This document shows positions 20,801-35,800 of a stretch of DNA of 64,000 bases, in pieces. The stretch spans positions 34,106-98,105 of the forward strand of contig JAERTE010000143.1 in assembly GCA_016845145.1 (NCBI GenBank), given 5' to 3'. The first letter of the stretch is position 1. Each line of letters starts with the position of its first letter. Below the pieces are notes generated by a model that saw nothing but the letters and a program-made list of their open reading frames with translations, was not told where the DNA came from and did not search any database. The position numbers and the translations under genes are program-made. The DNA comes from Rhodospirillaceae bacterium. GTDB lineage: Bacteria > Pseudomonadota > Alphaproteobacteria > Rhodospirillales > Casp-alpha2.

Positions 20801-23800
20801 TGATGGCGGAACCGTGATAGGTGGTTACCTGCGCTTGGCCATCCAAATACAGCGTGACGTTCTGTGTCGAAGAATCGTATGCCGCCGCCGCATGGTGCCA
20901 CTGGCCATCATCAACAAGGTCCGTCGAAAGCGAATCGATTGAGTTATGTGAGAATTTCAAATTCCCGCTGGCGTCGACGCGAAGCGTCAAACGCTCGGCA
21001 TCCGTAGCGCCGCCGGTAACAAACAGAATCTGGTCTGCATCGGAACCTGTCTGAAACCAAGTCTCGACGGTGAAATCTCCACCGCTGACCTCAAGGTTGT
21101 CGGGATTCGTAATCGAGATAGAATCTGCCGTGCCGTCGAAGTCCATGGCGCGAGCCACGTTCTCGCCGAGCGCCATACCGGCCATTGGATTCTGAGCCGG
21201 CAAATCAAACACATAGGCCGTGCCTGAGGAGGCACCGTTGTCGTCATTGTCGGCGCTGCCGGCGATAACCGTGTCCCCGGTGATCGCCAAACCGCGTCCC
21301 AACCCGTCGGCGGCGACGGCGTCACTGGCCGTCAATTTGACGAGATGGTCGCCGCTGTTTCCGACGCTTCCGTCATCTTCGAGCCGATAGACGTAGGTTG
21401 CGCCACCCGTTACGGAAGCCGTGGCACCCACCAGGACATTGTTGCCATCGATGGCAACCGTGTAGCCGTATTCTTCCGCGCCAACCCCGTCGGAGGCCGT
21501 TATCCGCGCTGTTTCCGCACCGCTGTTGGCAACACTGCCATCGTCATTGATCTTGTAAACATAAGCGGCGCCGCTATCGGCGACCGCACCGGTGGCCCGA
21601 AAGGCGCCAACAACGAGCGTGTCGCCGGACATATCCAAGCTATAGCCGAAATTATCCGAAGCATTCAGATCGCCCGGCGCCAACTTCGCTGTGTGCGCGC
21701 CGCTATTGGCCGCTGATCCGTCGGCATTGAGCTTGTAAATATAAGCTGCTCCGGCTTCAGATGCATGCTTGGCCGTGCCGACCACGACGACGTCGTTCTG
21801 GATAGTGACGGCGGTCCCGTAAAGATCGCCGGCGACGCCATCGGACGCCGTCAGCTTGGCGGTGTGGCCGCCGCTATTCGCGACGGTGCCATCGCCATTC
21901 AATTTATACACATAAGCCGCACCGGCGTCCGCCCCCGCATCGTCATCATAGTAGGCGCCGACAACCAAGGCATCGCCGTCCAAATCCAATGACACACCGA
22001 ACTTGTCACCGGCGGCGCCGTCAGATGCTGTGATTTTCGATACGTGTGCGCCACCATTTGCGATGGTTCCGTCGTCGTTCAGTTTGTAGACATAAACCGA
22101 TCCTGACTGCGCGCCGTTGTCGTCATCAAAATAGGCGCTGACCACAAGCAGGTCGCCGGAGATCGCCATGGCGGTGCCGAACTCCTCGCCGGCAGTCTCA
22201 TCCGATGCCGTGAGAACCGCTTTCTCCGTAAGGGTCCCGTCCTCGCCAAGCTTATAGAGCTTCACCTCGCCAGTATCCGCCCCGGTACCATCAGCGAACC
22301 GGGCGGAAATGGCGACGGTATCACCATCCGCCGCAACCCAGCTTCCGAACTTGTCGCCCGCGGCATCACCGGCAATCAACGTTTCGCTGACATCCGCCCC
22401 CGAAATACTGATATCACCGCTCGTATCCGCAACCGCGCCACTCGTCCAAGCATCGCCAGAAAGCGGGAAGTTCTTTAGGAACCCATGATTGGACCCGGCA
22501 TTATCCTGCGCCACGCCGCCGGCGCCATCATCGAGCTTCCAATGGCCAATCAAGTTCGGTAGCGACGCGGCATCATCGAAGCCGTCTGTCAGGTCTTGGG
22601 CAATTTCATCTGCCGTGCGAGCTTCGTTCCAGGCACGCATGTCGGCGATCTGGCCGTCGAAGTGATGATACTGAGTGCCACTATCTTGTAAGACTCCGAT
22701 GTTGGCCTGAGCCACCCCTGCCAGTGCAGGCGTCACAGTCGCTGTTCCCTCGGCGACGCCGTCGACATAGATGGTCATATTGTCAGAACCGAGACTACTG
22801 TCGTACGAGACCGCAACGTGGTGCCAATCGCCCAGCAGGTTAGTGGTTCCGGTGGCGCCGAAGACATTGGTCACATCGGCCTTGAGCAGCCCACCCTCGA
22901 CATAGAGCGACAGTGAGTCGTTCGTCGCATCGTTATTGCCGACATGCAGAATCTGCATGCGTGAAGTCGTTGATGCATCCGGAAGGATCCAAACTTCGTA
23001 GGTGAAGCTACCGGTATTGGAACTCAGAGCCGTCGCGGCGCTATCTAGATCGACATAGTCGTCCGCTCCGTCGAAGCTCAGTGCATTCGACACATGCGCC
23101 GCGATTTCCGGCGTCGCGGCGTGCGCCAGGTTCGGCGCCGTGCCATCGTCGAGAACCTCGCCGAAGTTCCAGTAGCCTTGCAAATTAGCTTCGGCGGTCG
23201 GGTCATTGATCACCGCGTTCATGTTGTCGGCGATCTGCCAATCTTGGCGCGCCGTATCCCAGACGCGAACCTCAGTAATTTGGCCGCCGAACTGTTCGGA
23301 CTTCGTGCCGTTGGCATTGATCAGCGAACCGATGATCATCGGATCACCCGACGAGGCGATTACCGGACTGGAGCCGGCAACCGTTCCCGCCGATATGCCA
23401 TCGACGTAGAAGGTCGCGTCGTTGTTGGCGTCCAGGGTCACGGCAACGTGCTGCCATTCACCGGCCTGCAAGGTGACGCCCGCAGCGGCCAATTCAGAAG
23501 CCGAGATCTGATAATTTTGTACATTGAACGATGTGAAGACGAGGCCGTCATCCTGCAGTGCGAAACGAACACCCTCCAACGCGGCGCCCGGCCGCAGATC
23601 GGTGCCCGCGATGGCCTGAATACCCGTCAGGTCATCGGGCCGGACCCAGGCCTCGATGGTCAAGTCGTTGGTGACGCCGGATAGCGGGTCATCACCGGTA
23701 TCGACGAAATCATCCACACCATCGAACTGCAACGCGCCGGTGTGCACGCCGCCCGTAGCACCCTGGGTTTCGGGCGTATCGTTGACCGCATCCAGGTTGA

Positions 23801-26800
23801 CGGTGATGGTCTGGGTGGTGACCAATTTGCCGTCCGACACCGCCACGGTGAAGCTGTCGGAGCCGGAATAGTCGTCAAACGGCGTGTATTGGTATTCGCC
23901 GGTCTCACCGTTGATCTCCAGCCAGCCGTGCATGGGCTCGCCGCCATCGTCGATGCCGAAGCTAAGCAAATCGCCTTCCACATCATCCACATCGATGACA
24001 CCACGGATAGCCGTGTCTTCCTGGCCGGCGATTGTGTTGTCGCCAAACCTAGGCATGGTTTCGGCGAAGGATGGGCTGCCGACGACGGTGATATCGCCTT
24101 GCGCAATGTTAGCGGTGGCTTCCGTCACGTTGCCGCTGGTCGCGGTATCGCCGCCCTGTTCATCGTCGAGACGGAAGTTGGCGACCAGGCCTTCAGTGTC
24201 AGCAGCGACGAAATCGCCCATGTGGCCGGTGATCTGATCTTCCGTGCGCGCCTTATTCCAGATGCGCACATCGGCAACTTGGCCATAAAGCTGTGTATCG
24301 TCCAGGGACCGGTTTCCGATGACGATATCGGCAGGCGACGTCGTCGCGGTTATCGTCGTTGTCGTCGCGGTTTCACCGATGAACTCGCCGTTGGCGTAAA
24401 GTTTCAAGGCCGCATTGTCGTAGGTCCCGACCACATGGACCCACTCGCCGGCCTTGGCGAGACCGCCGGTACTGACAACCGACACCGTCGACGAGCCATC
24501 ACCGATCCAGAACTTCCATTCCCCGGCGTGCTCGTAAAGGGCGAAGGCTTGGTCTGCGATACCGCTGGGGCCAACTTGGCTTACGACGTACTGCGCATCG
24601 CCGGTGTTCACCGCATCAAGATTGACCCAGGCCTCAAATGTGGCGCCGTTGGTGAAGTCGAATGTCGCGGCATCGTAGGCGATATCGACATGCTCGCCCG
24701 CACTGTCGAACTCAAGCCCGCGCACCGTGTTCTCACCCAGCGGCATGGGCATGGTGTCGGTCGGGTCAACCACCTCGGGTTCGCCCGTGGCCGTGGCATC
24801 AGCACGGTTGGATGTCGTCTCGTCCAGGAAACCGTCCAGCGGATAATGCGCCACGACGTTCGGGTCGGTGACGCCGAGATCGGGGCTGTCGATACGCACG
24901 TCCTTATCGGCATCAACCTCGGAAGCGCTACGCGCGACATCGTAGAAACGCACATCGGCAACGGCGCCCGGATATTTATTGATGCCGGCGAAGTCGCGGC
25001 CGATCCAGGAATTGCCGGAGGTAAAGTCGGGCGTCATGGCCAGCGGGCCGCTATCAGCGACGCCATCGACGATCAGCTCGGCGTGGGTCCCGTTGTAGCT
25101 GACGGCCACATGGTGCCACTCGCCGTCGTCGAGAACGGTCGTGCCGGTAACCGTCAGATCGGTGCCGGCGGTATCGGATTCGAAATTCACGCGGCCGGCG
25201 GAATCCATATAAAGCGTGGCGGACGCGTTGGTGGTGCCGATGGAAATGATCGAGCCAATGCCGGCTGAATCATCGGGGCGCACCCAAGCCTGCCAGGTGA
25301 AGGGATCACCGCCGGTGGAGCCCAAATCGCCGACAGCACCGAGACCGATGTAATCGTTGCTGCCGTCGAGTTGGTAATACTTGCCATGCGGATCGTTCGG
25401 CGGGCCGTCAACCAGCACCGCGTCGTTGCCGTTGGACGACAGATCGGCCAACTTACCGGCGTCGGTCACTTCGCCGAAGGTCCAATACCCTTCCAGCGTG
25501 GTTTCGGCGGACGGCGTGTCGATGACCTGATCGTGGTAATTGGAAATCTCGAAGGAATCACGGGCTTCGGACCAGATGCGGACTTCGGCGAGTTGGCCTT
25601 CGAATACCCGCCCCGGAGAAAGCGAGTCATGCCCATAATATCCACCGATCCCTAAGCCGCTCGTTTCACCACCGCTTGGGTCGTTGGTATAGGTTTGCGA
25701 CCCGGCCTCTTGTCCATCCACATACAGAGTAACGGACTTGGCTGCGGCATCACGCACCAGCGACAACTGATACCACTCCCCGTCGGACAAATTGGTGTCA
25801 AATACAAGCTGTTCGTTCTGTCCCGATCCATACTCGTGATAGTAATTCAGATCGCCATCCACGATTGTCAACTCGTAGAGGCTATTGGTGGCCGACGTTT
25901 CACCATCGCTCAGGAAATTGACGAGAGTCGATTTATCACCAGAATTGAAGTCTTTGCCGTTTACCCAGAGCTCTACCGTTAGGTCGCCGGCAATCGCCAG
26001 GCTGTCACCTGCACCTCGACCGACGGTAACGATATCGTCTACGCCATCGAACTGAAGCCGGCCGGCGGTTGAACTGCCGCCGGTCAGGCCATGGATATCC
26101 GGGCGGTCGTTGATCGCCAGCACCTCGACGGAGACCGTCTCGGTGGTCGATGCACCACTGGCATCGGTGATGCGGACCGTGAAGGCGTCGGAGCCGGCGT
26201 AATCGTGCTCGGGGTTGTAGGTCCAGTTGCCGGCGCTGTCGATATTGACCCAGCCATTGGACGGGCTGCCATCGACCATATAAGTGAAGGTCGCATCGCC
26301 ATCCACGTCGGTAACGTTGATCTTGCCGTGCAGCGCTGCGTCTTCGGCGGTAGAGAACGGGTTGGTGTCAGCGAAGGCGGGGGTGCCCACGGGCTCGCCG
26401 TCGTTGCCCCGCGCAATATCAACCGTTGATCCATCTAAGCGCCAGTTCGCGGCGAGCCCTTCCTCGCTGCCATTCAGCACAGCATCCAAGTTGTCGGCAA
26501 TGTCCGTTGCCGTGCGCGCGGTTTCCCACAACCGCACATCGGACAATTGCCCATCGAAATGGAGCGAATTGGCATGCGCTGCCGAATGATTGATACCGAT
26601 ACTCGCCCCGCCAGGCCACATGCTGGACGGCAAAGTGGTGACCGAGCCGGTAGCTTCAACTTCGCCATTGAGATAAATCGTCGTAGCGCCGTCTCGGTCA
26701 ACGGAAACCGCCACATGGTACCAGGTGTTGGCCGCAAGGGCGCTGGAGCCGTCGATTCCAAGGCCGGTAGTTGCCGTGGTGTCGCTGAACGTCGTCGATA

Positions 26801-29800
26801 GCGTACCGTCGGAAAGCAAGCTCAGACCGAACCCTGCATCGTTGCCCGTGTTGCGCGTATCGAATATCCACGACGCCGTGCCGGAACCAGGTAACGTATC
26901 TATATTGAGCCATGTTTCGAAGGTGAAGTCCGACGTGCCGCCATCGAAGTCCGGCGTATTGGCAATCTGGATTTCGTTTGCCGTGCCGTCGAAATCCATG
27001 GCCTGGCCAAGGGACGGCACCGCCATCGGATCGCTGGCCTCGTCGGCCGCCGTTGCCCCGAGTGTTCCCGAGGCCCCTGCAAGGGCGCCTTGGTTGAAGA
27101 CAGCGCCACCGGAGATATTGGCGGGATCGAAGTCGTAGCGGATTTGCAGATTTTCCGCCGATGCATCGGACGGCACGTAGCCGCCCATATCGGCGCCGAT
27201 TTCCTGGTCGGAGCGGGCATCGTTGTAAATGCGGAAATCGCTCACCGTGCCATTGAATTGCAGATCGCCGGTGATGCGCTCACCGATTTTCACAACGTCG
27301 GTGTTGTTGACATCGAGCCCGGTGGTGTCGTTGCCCAGCGTCCCGTCAGCAGACCAGCCTTCGTTCGAACCATCCAAATAACCAGTGATCTGGTTACTCG
27401 CTGGGTCGATGACGAAAGCGACGTGATGCAGGCCGGAAACACCGGTAAGGTCGAAATTCGCTGCGGCACTTACGGTTCCGTCACCAACCCGCGCCTGCAG
27501 GGTGCCGGCGTTGATGATCAGCGACCAGCCCTCGAGGCCGGAATTGTCATTGCCCTTGCCCGCAATCACCTGCTGCGTCGAGGTGTCGCGAATATCGATC
27601 CAGGCCTCGACGGTGTAACCGCTGCTGCCCGGCCGCAACGCCGCGTTGTCGGCGATGATGATCTTGTCGTCAACGCCGTCGAACTGCATGGCCGTGCCGG
27701 TGGTGGTGGCGTAGGCGTCCGGCGCGTCGTTGACCGGGTCGATATTGACATTGATGGTCAGCGAGGTGGTATCAGTACCGTCGCTAACGTCAATGGTGAA
27801 GCTGTCGCCATCGGTCGAGTTACCGTCCGGCGTGTAAGTATACTCACCCGTCGCCGCGTCGATGCTAACGCTGCCGTTCAACGGCTCGGCGCCGGTCGCG
27901 ACGGAATAGCTCAGTTCATCGCCATCGACATCGTCGGCAACGATACTGCCGCGTATGGCGGTGTCTTCTTGGCCGAACAATTCGACGGTGTCGCTTTGGC
28001 CGAACACCTCGGCGGCAAGCAATGGCGGCGTGTTGGTCAATGCCGTCGGCGTGCCGAGAACGGTGATGTCGTTCGCCGCCACCGTGCCTGTCGCATCCGT
28101 GACAACCGCATTGCCGCTGTCTGCAGGGTCATCAAGGCGGAAGTTAGCCACCAGACCTTCGGTGTCCGAAGCCACGAAGCCTTCCATGTCGTCGGAGATG
28201 CCGCCATAGCGATCACCGGCATCCCAAATGCGCACATCGGCCATCTGACCGTTGAGCGTGTAAACAGGGTTGGTGTCATCATCGAAGCGGCCACCCAGCC
28301 CCAGCACGCCCGAGGTATTATGGAAGTCGCCCGTATAGGCATGGCTGACATCTTCGCGGCCGTCGACCCAAAGCGTCACTTCCTCGCCGTCGTAGGTAAC
28401 GGCAACATGATGCCATTGCCCGGCTTGCATGACCGTATTGCCGTTGAGACCGTTACCGTCCAGGCCTCCAAACGGATTTTGGCCGTCGGGCGTGCCCTGG
28501 AAGTTGAGCTTGAAGTTGCCCGGATCAATGGTGTCGGTCGCCTGCAGGATGAAGCCGCGGTCCGAGGTATTGGGGCCGTAGGTGGAGATCAGTGTCTGCT
28601 GGCCGGTTGCCGCATCGAAATTGACCCAGGCTTCCAGCGTCATGCCGTCGCCCAGGCCGTCGAAGGCCGGCTGGTCGGCAATGCGGATGGCATCGCTGGA
28701 ACCGTTGAATGCGAGGCTGTGGTTGAGATTTTCGCCCAGCAGCATCGGTGCCTGGGTGACATAAGTCGGGTCACCAACAATGACCGCATCCGGGCCGTAC
28801 CCGACGGAGTTGCCGAGGTACTGATCCAGCGGATAATGCGCTTTGAGGTTGGGATCGATCGGCCCCAGATCCTCGTCATCGACCCGTTTCGTCATGTCAT
28901 TGCTGATAGCGGCCGGCGTACGGGCGATATCGTAAACCCGGAAATCGGCAACAACACCGGTGAACTCACCTACGTTGCCGGCCGTGTATTCAACACCGAT
29001 CAAGAACTGCTCGCCGTCGGTATCGGGCACGATCGCACCGCCGGCGGCTTTCGCGGCGCTTACATCGGTGCCGTTCATGACCAGCGAAACGTTATTGCTG
29101 GCATCGAAGGAAACCGCGATATGCGACCACTCACCCGCCTGGAAGGTCGCGCCGGCGGTGGACAACTCAGCTGCCGTCCAGGTCAGTGAACCCGTGCCGA
29201 TGCCCGGCGTCTCGAGGACCACGTCGTTGTTAGCCGTCAGCTTGAGGCGGAAGCCGTCGTTCGACGTGGTGCGCTCATGGCCCATGATCTGCTGCGCGAC
29301 ATCAAGAACATCGGGCCGGATCCAAGCTTCGACCGTGAAGTCATTGGTGAGACCTCGCAGCGTATCGGAATCGATCTGCAGGTGATCGTCTACGCCATCG
29401 AGCACCAGGTAATCGGTAAACCGGTTGGATGGCGGGCCGCCGGCAGTCAGTTCGTTTTCGTTGCCGGTAACATCAATGGCTGCCGGATCCAGGTCCGCTT
29501 CGTCGATATTGTCGAGGGTGTAGTGCGCTTCCAGATTTCCGTTGATATCTTCGACATCGTTTTCATTGAGGCGGAAGTTATCAAAAACTTCCTGCTCGGT
29601 TCGGGCCTCGGACCAGAAGCGAACTTCATCGATCGCTCCGTCGAAATTACCGGCGTAACCACTGCCCGATTGGCCGATTTTGAACGTATCCGTAGCGTTG
29701 TCCGCATCCAAAACGACGCTCAACACGCCATCGGTGATTGTTCCGACACCGGCATCAACGGTGGCAAAATCCTCGGGCTGACCATCAAGCATTAAACGCA

Positions 29801-32800
29801 CAGAATTGTCGGAGTCGTCGTGAATCAAGGCGACATGGTGCCATTCGCCGTCGTTGACGGTGCTTGTCGATGTCGCAGCGACATCACCGTACGCGCTGAA
29901 CTGCAATTTGCCGCCGGCAAGCATGGCCAGCGCCTTGCCGCCCTCCGCCCAGGCGCCGTCGCTGCCGGGCGCCGACTTTGCAAAGAGCGTCGATGACGTG
30001 GTATCGGATGTCTTGAACCATGTCTCGACCGTCCAGCTTGTATTGCCCATATCAAAGCTACTGGCGTCGCCGACCGTCTCAACGAAATCATCAACACCGT
30101 CGAATTGCGCACCGACAGTGGGCGTTGTGGAGCCAAAAACGACAGGAGCATCGTTGGTGCCGGCAACCTCAACGGTGCGCGACACGGTCGTCGATGTTCC
30201 GCCGTCGCCGTCCGTTACCGTGAAGTTGACCGTACGGTCGCTCTCGTCGGGGGCTTCGGAGGTGTTAGAGAAATTGACCGCGCGCGCCAGCGCCTGAACG
30301 TTGGCCAATGTCGCGCCGGCGCCCAGCGTGAAGACCAGCGGCGCGCCTTCGCTGCCGCCGGTAAATGTCGCAAATGCCGCACCTTGCGCAAACGTCACCG
30401 AATTGCCGGACACTTCGATGTCCGACGATCCGATATTGGTGACGCCGAGCAGATCATCGGGATAACCGCCATCACCCAGTGCGACCGTCAGTGTGCCGCC
30501 GTCGAAATTGGCGGAATCGACATCCGAGATCACGATGCCGTTGTCGATGACCGATGGCGCGCCATTTTCCGTAAAGGTAGCAACATTCGGGATGGTGTTG
30601 ATGAACGGCGAATCCGCAACCCATCCGCCGTCACCGGAAACGGTCAAGGTGCCAGTTAGGCTCTCCGTTCCGGCGGCGGCTGGCGCAACCCCACCGCTGC
30701 CTGCGTCCAACGGCCAATAGGAAACCAGTCCGGTGCCGTCAGCGCCGACTGTAGTTGCATCCAATCGGTCCGTCGTCGAATTGGTGATCTCACCTGAATT
30801 CAACGCCCGGTTCCAAATGCTGACGTCGGAAATCAATCCCTTGAACCCGGAAACACCGTCCGCAAAAGCGTAACTCGACACTCCGCCGATTACGAGGCTC
30901 TTGCCAGCCACACCAATTGGCGCGGCAACCTCGGTACTCATCGGAACTGCCGCTCCGGCGGCATTGCCGTTTACATAAAGCTGAGTATTGCCGTCGCGAT
31001 CGCCCGTGACCGCAATGTGCGTCCATGTCGCGGTGGTGAGTGCTGTGCCCGACGTCACCTCAAGCTTGCCGTCCAGGTCCCCGCCGTCGAGGGTCATGAA
31101 CAGCCGGTCATTTGCGTCAATGCCGACATTCAGCCCTTTATTAACCGAGGAGTATGCCCCACCACCGGCCACCGAACGGGTATCAAGGATAGAACGAACC
31201 GTGCCCGTATCGGCCGGATCAAGCAGCACCCAGGCCTCGACAGTGAAGTCCGAGGTCGTGGACGCATAAGCGCCCGGCATATTGAACTGCACGTAGTCAT
31301 CGCCGGTAAAAGACAAGGCGGGCTCTGGCACTGATGTCGTGCCGCCCGTTATTTCCGGCGCGTCGTTGGCCGCCGTGACATGGACATCGCGATAGATCGT
31401 GCCGCTGGTGCCGCCATCACCGTCCGTCACCTGGAAACTAATGGTGCGGTCCGACGTCGGGTTGTCGTCGAGGGTCTCGAAGGTGATAGCGCGGGCCAGT
31501 GCCTCGACATCCTCGGCATCGATATTGGCGGCAAAGGTGATGGTCAACGGATCGGTGTCGGACGTACCGCCGGTAATATTGCCAAAGAGCTGACCTTCCC
31601 CAAAGGTCAGCATACCCTCGGACAAACCAAAGTTATCCGCGCCGCCGTAGAGCACGTCCAAACGATCAAACGAATTGCCGCCTGTGGCGATATCGACCGT
31701 CAACGTGCCGCCTTCAAGGTCGCCCAGGTCAGGATCAAACACCGAAATGCTGTCGTTGATGACCACGGCGGAACCGTTCTCGGTGAAGGTCGCGATATCG
31801 CTCAACTCGAACACCTTGGTGCGGAGCCCTGAAAGCTCATCTTCGCCCTGGTTCCAGACGTTCCAGACAGCCGCAAAGCCACCACCCGGCAAGGCTGCGA
31901 CCGTCGGCAATTCCTGCCAGCCCGCCGTGACATCGTTCAGTTGGAACTCGCCGTCAATCGGCAGACCATCGGCACCGAAGTGCCGGGCGAAAACGCCGGC
32001 TTCGCTTCCGTCTTGCTGGTCGGAATCCCAGGCCACGACGAACCCACCATCATCAAGCGCCGTTACGCTCGGGTTGCTCTGATCATAGGCTTCAGTCGTG
32101 TTGACCTGGAACTCGGGGCCAATTGCCACGCCGGAGGAATCGTACCCGCGCGCCACGATGGCGTCAGCGTCCGAATCACCACCGGTATCTTCCCAAACGA
32201 CGACAAATCCGCCATTTGCCAATCCAACGACACTCGGGCCGTCCTGGTCACCGGTGGTGCGGTTATTGATCTGGAATTCACTGCCCACCGTCTCGCCATT
32301 GGCGGCATAACGTTGGCCGTAGATGCCATCCATGTCGCCGTCTTGGCCCCACGATTCCCAAACCACGACAAACCCGCCGTCATTCAGGCTGGCGACTTCC
32401 GTGTTGTCCTGGGAACTGGTGACAGTGGTATTGACCAGGAATTCAGCGCCTGCGGGCGTTCCATCGGATGCAAACTGTCGGCCATAAACGCCGTTTCCAT
32501 CGGTGTCTTGAGCGGAGTCTTCCCACACGACCACGAAACTGCCGTCATCGAGCCCGGTGACGTGGGGATCCATCTGATCCCCGGCCGTAACCTGATTGAC
32601 CAGGATTTCAGCCGATACCGGCGTGCCCGTGGCATCGAAGGTGCGGGCATAAACGCCTTCCGCATCACCATCCTGGCCATCGGATTCCCACACCGCCACA
32701 AAGCCACCATTGCCCAGGCTGGCAACGTGTACATCTTCTTGGTCGCCCGACGTCGTGGTGTTGACGACGAACTCGGCGCCCACCGCCGTGCCATCGGCAT

Positions 32801-35800
32801 TGAACAACCGCCCGACAACCGTCTCGCCGCTGCCGTCTTGGCCCGCGGATTCCCACATGACCACGTATTTGCCGTTGTTGAGCACGGAGATGGTGAACCC
32901 AGCCTGGTCGCCGGCTGTCGTCTGGTTGACTTGAATCTCGCCACTCGCCGCACTGAAATTCGCGATTTCCGGCGCGTCGTTGGTCGGCTCAACATTGACC
33001 GTGCGGATCAACGGAGTGCTGGTACCACCGTCGCCGTCAGTAAGGGTAAACTCGATATCTCGAGTGGTGGTCCCCGGGTTGTCGCTATCGACCTCGAACG
33101 TGATGGCGCGGGCCAGGGATTGCACGTGCGCAATGGTGGCCGCGGCGTTGAGATGGATGAGCAGCGGGTCGCTGTCAGAGGTGCCGCCCGTTGCAATGCC
33201 GATCTCGGTGCCGTTGAACGTCACAGAACCGCCGATCAGTTGGATATCCGAAGCACCCAGGTCGGCAATGGACAGCCTGTCATTGGCTGACCCACCGGTT
33301 CCGACGTCCACCTGCAGCGACCCGCCGCCGAAGTTGGCGCTGTCGATATCGGTGATGGTGATGTGCGAATCGATGATGACCGAGGTCGTATCCTCGACGA
33401 AGGTCGGTGGCGGCGGCCCCAGAGCCGGCGCGTCGGAAACCCAACTAGGTTCGGCGGGGACCTGCGCAAAGGCAATGTCACCGAGCTCACCGGCACCACT
33501 GTTGCCGACGGTGATTAGGGTGCCGTTAAACCCAGACAGGCTGTAGAGCGTATCGCTGCCGTCGGCGGTGATATAGAAATCGCCGCCACTGTCGATAGCA
33601 AGGCCATTGAAGGTGCCGGTGGTTGACGGTCCGACGCTTATTGTGTGGTGAGGACCATACGTGCCATCTGCACCCGTCGGTGTCATCGGGCCCGCCGAAT
33701 CATTAATCTGGGCAATGACACTATTAGACGCGCTCTGCTGGCCGATACCGTAAAGGATGCCACTTGTATCGAAGGCAATACCGCCACCAACGGGATTCGT
33801 ACCGTCACTGAAATTTGTCGGATTGGCGTATGCAGCCGTCGCGACGCCGGTACCGGCAACCACGGTATGGATTTGACCGGCATCGTCGATCACGTAAACA
33901 GCATTGTCGCTGGGCCGGATGGCCAGATCGATAATGGTCATATTGGCGCCGGAATCAGTGATCTCGACGCTGGAAATCTCCGCACCGGTCGCCGGGTTGA
34001 GTTCAAGCAGGAAGGATTCCGCACCAACGACTTTTACAGCATAGAGCTTGCCGTCGTTGGTCTTGTCCAAGCCGGACAAGCCGCCGGTCGTGATGAAATC
34101 GCTATGCAGCGTGCCGGCACCCGTACCTTCATTCAGTGTCAGCAGACCGCCTTCGTTGGACGCCGAGCCTTCATCGACGCTGGCCAGCAACTGTTCCGTC
34201 GTACCGGCGATAATGGCGCCGTCCGGACCGCCGGAAACGGCATTCGCCGCCGTCGTGCCGGCGCCGTCGTCAAGCGGCCAATAACTGGTCAGCCCCGCTT
34301 CATCACCGGCCAACACCTGATCTTTGTATTCCTGAATCTGCGGCTCGGTGCGGGCGTGATCCCAAACACGAACGTCGGAAATCTGGCCGTCGAAGAATTC
34401 CTCACCGCTTGTGATGTAGTGACCGATCTCCAGCGGCAGGCTGCTGCTATCAAACGTATCAGGCGAGAAGGACTTCGTATAACCAACACCGTTCTGGAAA
34501 ATCGTCACTTCGCTGTTCACAGCGTCGACACTCACCGCCACGTGGGTCCATGAATTGGCTGTCAGGGCTGGCGCTGTGTCTTCCGCCGCGGCATTGAAGC
34601 CGAAAACTGTACTGCCGCCGGCGCTGGCGCTAAATGTCAGATTGCCATTGGGAGTAACGGAAAAGACCGTTGCATCCTGAGTGCTGGAGGGTGACGCAAC
34701 ATCGGGCTTATAGAAAATCGCATCCCGCACGCTCGCGCCAACCGCATCAAGATTGATCCAGGCTTCCAGCGTATAGCTGCTGCCCAGGCTGGTGACGCCG
34801 GTGTCGATGTAGTCGTCCGTGCCGTCGAAATCGAGCGACTGCGTGACAACGGCGGGTGGCGTGACGGACAATTCCGGCGCGTCGTTGACGTTCTCGACGT
34901 CGATGTTGATGGTTTTCTGGACTGTCGCCACCTCATACGGCGGCGCGGCTTCGGCAACGCGCATCGTGCCGGTCAGCGTTGCCGTGCCGGCAACTGCTTC
35001 GGTGGAGGTCGAGAGATTGGCCGGGGCGCCACTGGCTTCGTCGAAGTCGTAGGCGACCATGAGCCCTGAATTGGTGGGATCGAGCGCGCCGTCGGCGCCC
35101 GCCGCAATGTCACTGGCATCGCGCGCATGATCCCAGATGCGGACATCATCGATCAGGCCGTCGTAATGTTGGTCTGAACCGTTGTTGTAGTGACCGATCT
35201 CGAGAGGATTGGAACTCGTTGCCCGGGTGAACACACCGGGTGTCACCGTATCGACCGGCGTTTCGGCGCCGTTCAGATACATGTTCGATTCGCTCGTCGA
35301 CGCGTTATGGGTGATCGCGACGTGATACCAGGTATTGGGCGTCAAATTGCCGCCATTGAGGGATACGGGATTGCTGGTGCCGGTTCCCATGAAGAAGTTC
35401 AGATTGCCCGTGCTCGCTTGAACCTGCAGGTTAAATTCAGCGTCACCGTTGTCCGTTCCAGCTTGCTTCGACATGATCGGCCGGTAATCGGAGAAGGTGC
35501 TCGGCGTCTTGAACCAAACCTCCAGCGTGAAGTCATCGGGCAGCGTGGTGATCGGCGTCGCCACTTTGTCGCTGGAGCCATTGAGGCTGAGCGCCTGACC
35601 ATCGAACTCTTCCGTCACCTGGACGGTAAAGCTGTCGGGGCCCACATAGTCATCGTCCGGGGTATAGGTGTAAGCACCTGTATCGAAATCGACGGTGACA
35701 GTGCCATGGTCTGCGCCACCCGAGAGCACATACTCAAGCCCATCACCATCCGTATCGACAACGCCGATCTGGCCATTGCCGACGCTGTCTTCATCGACGG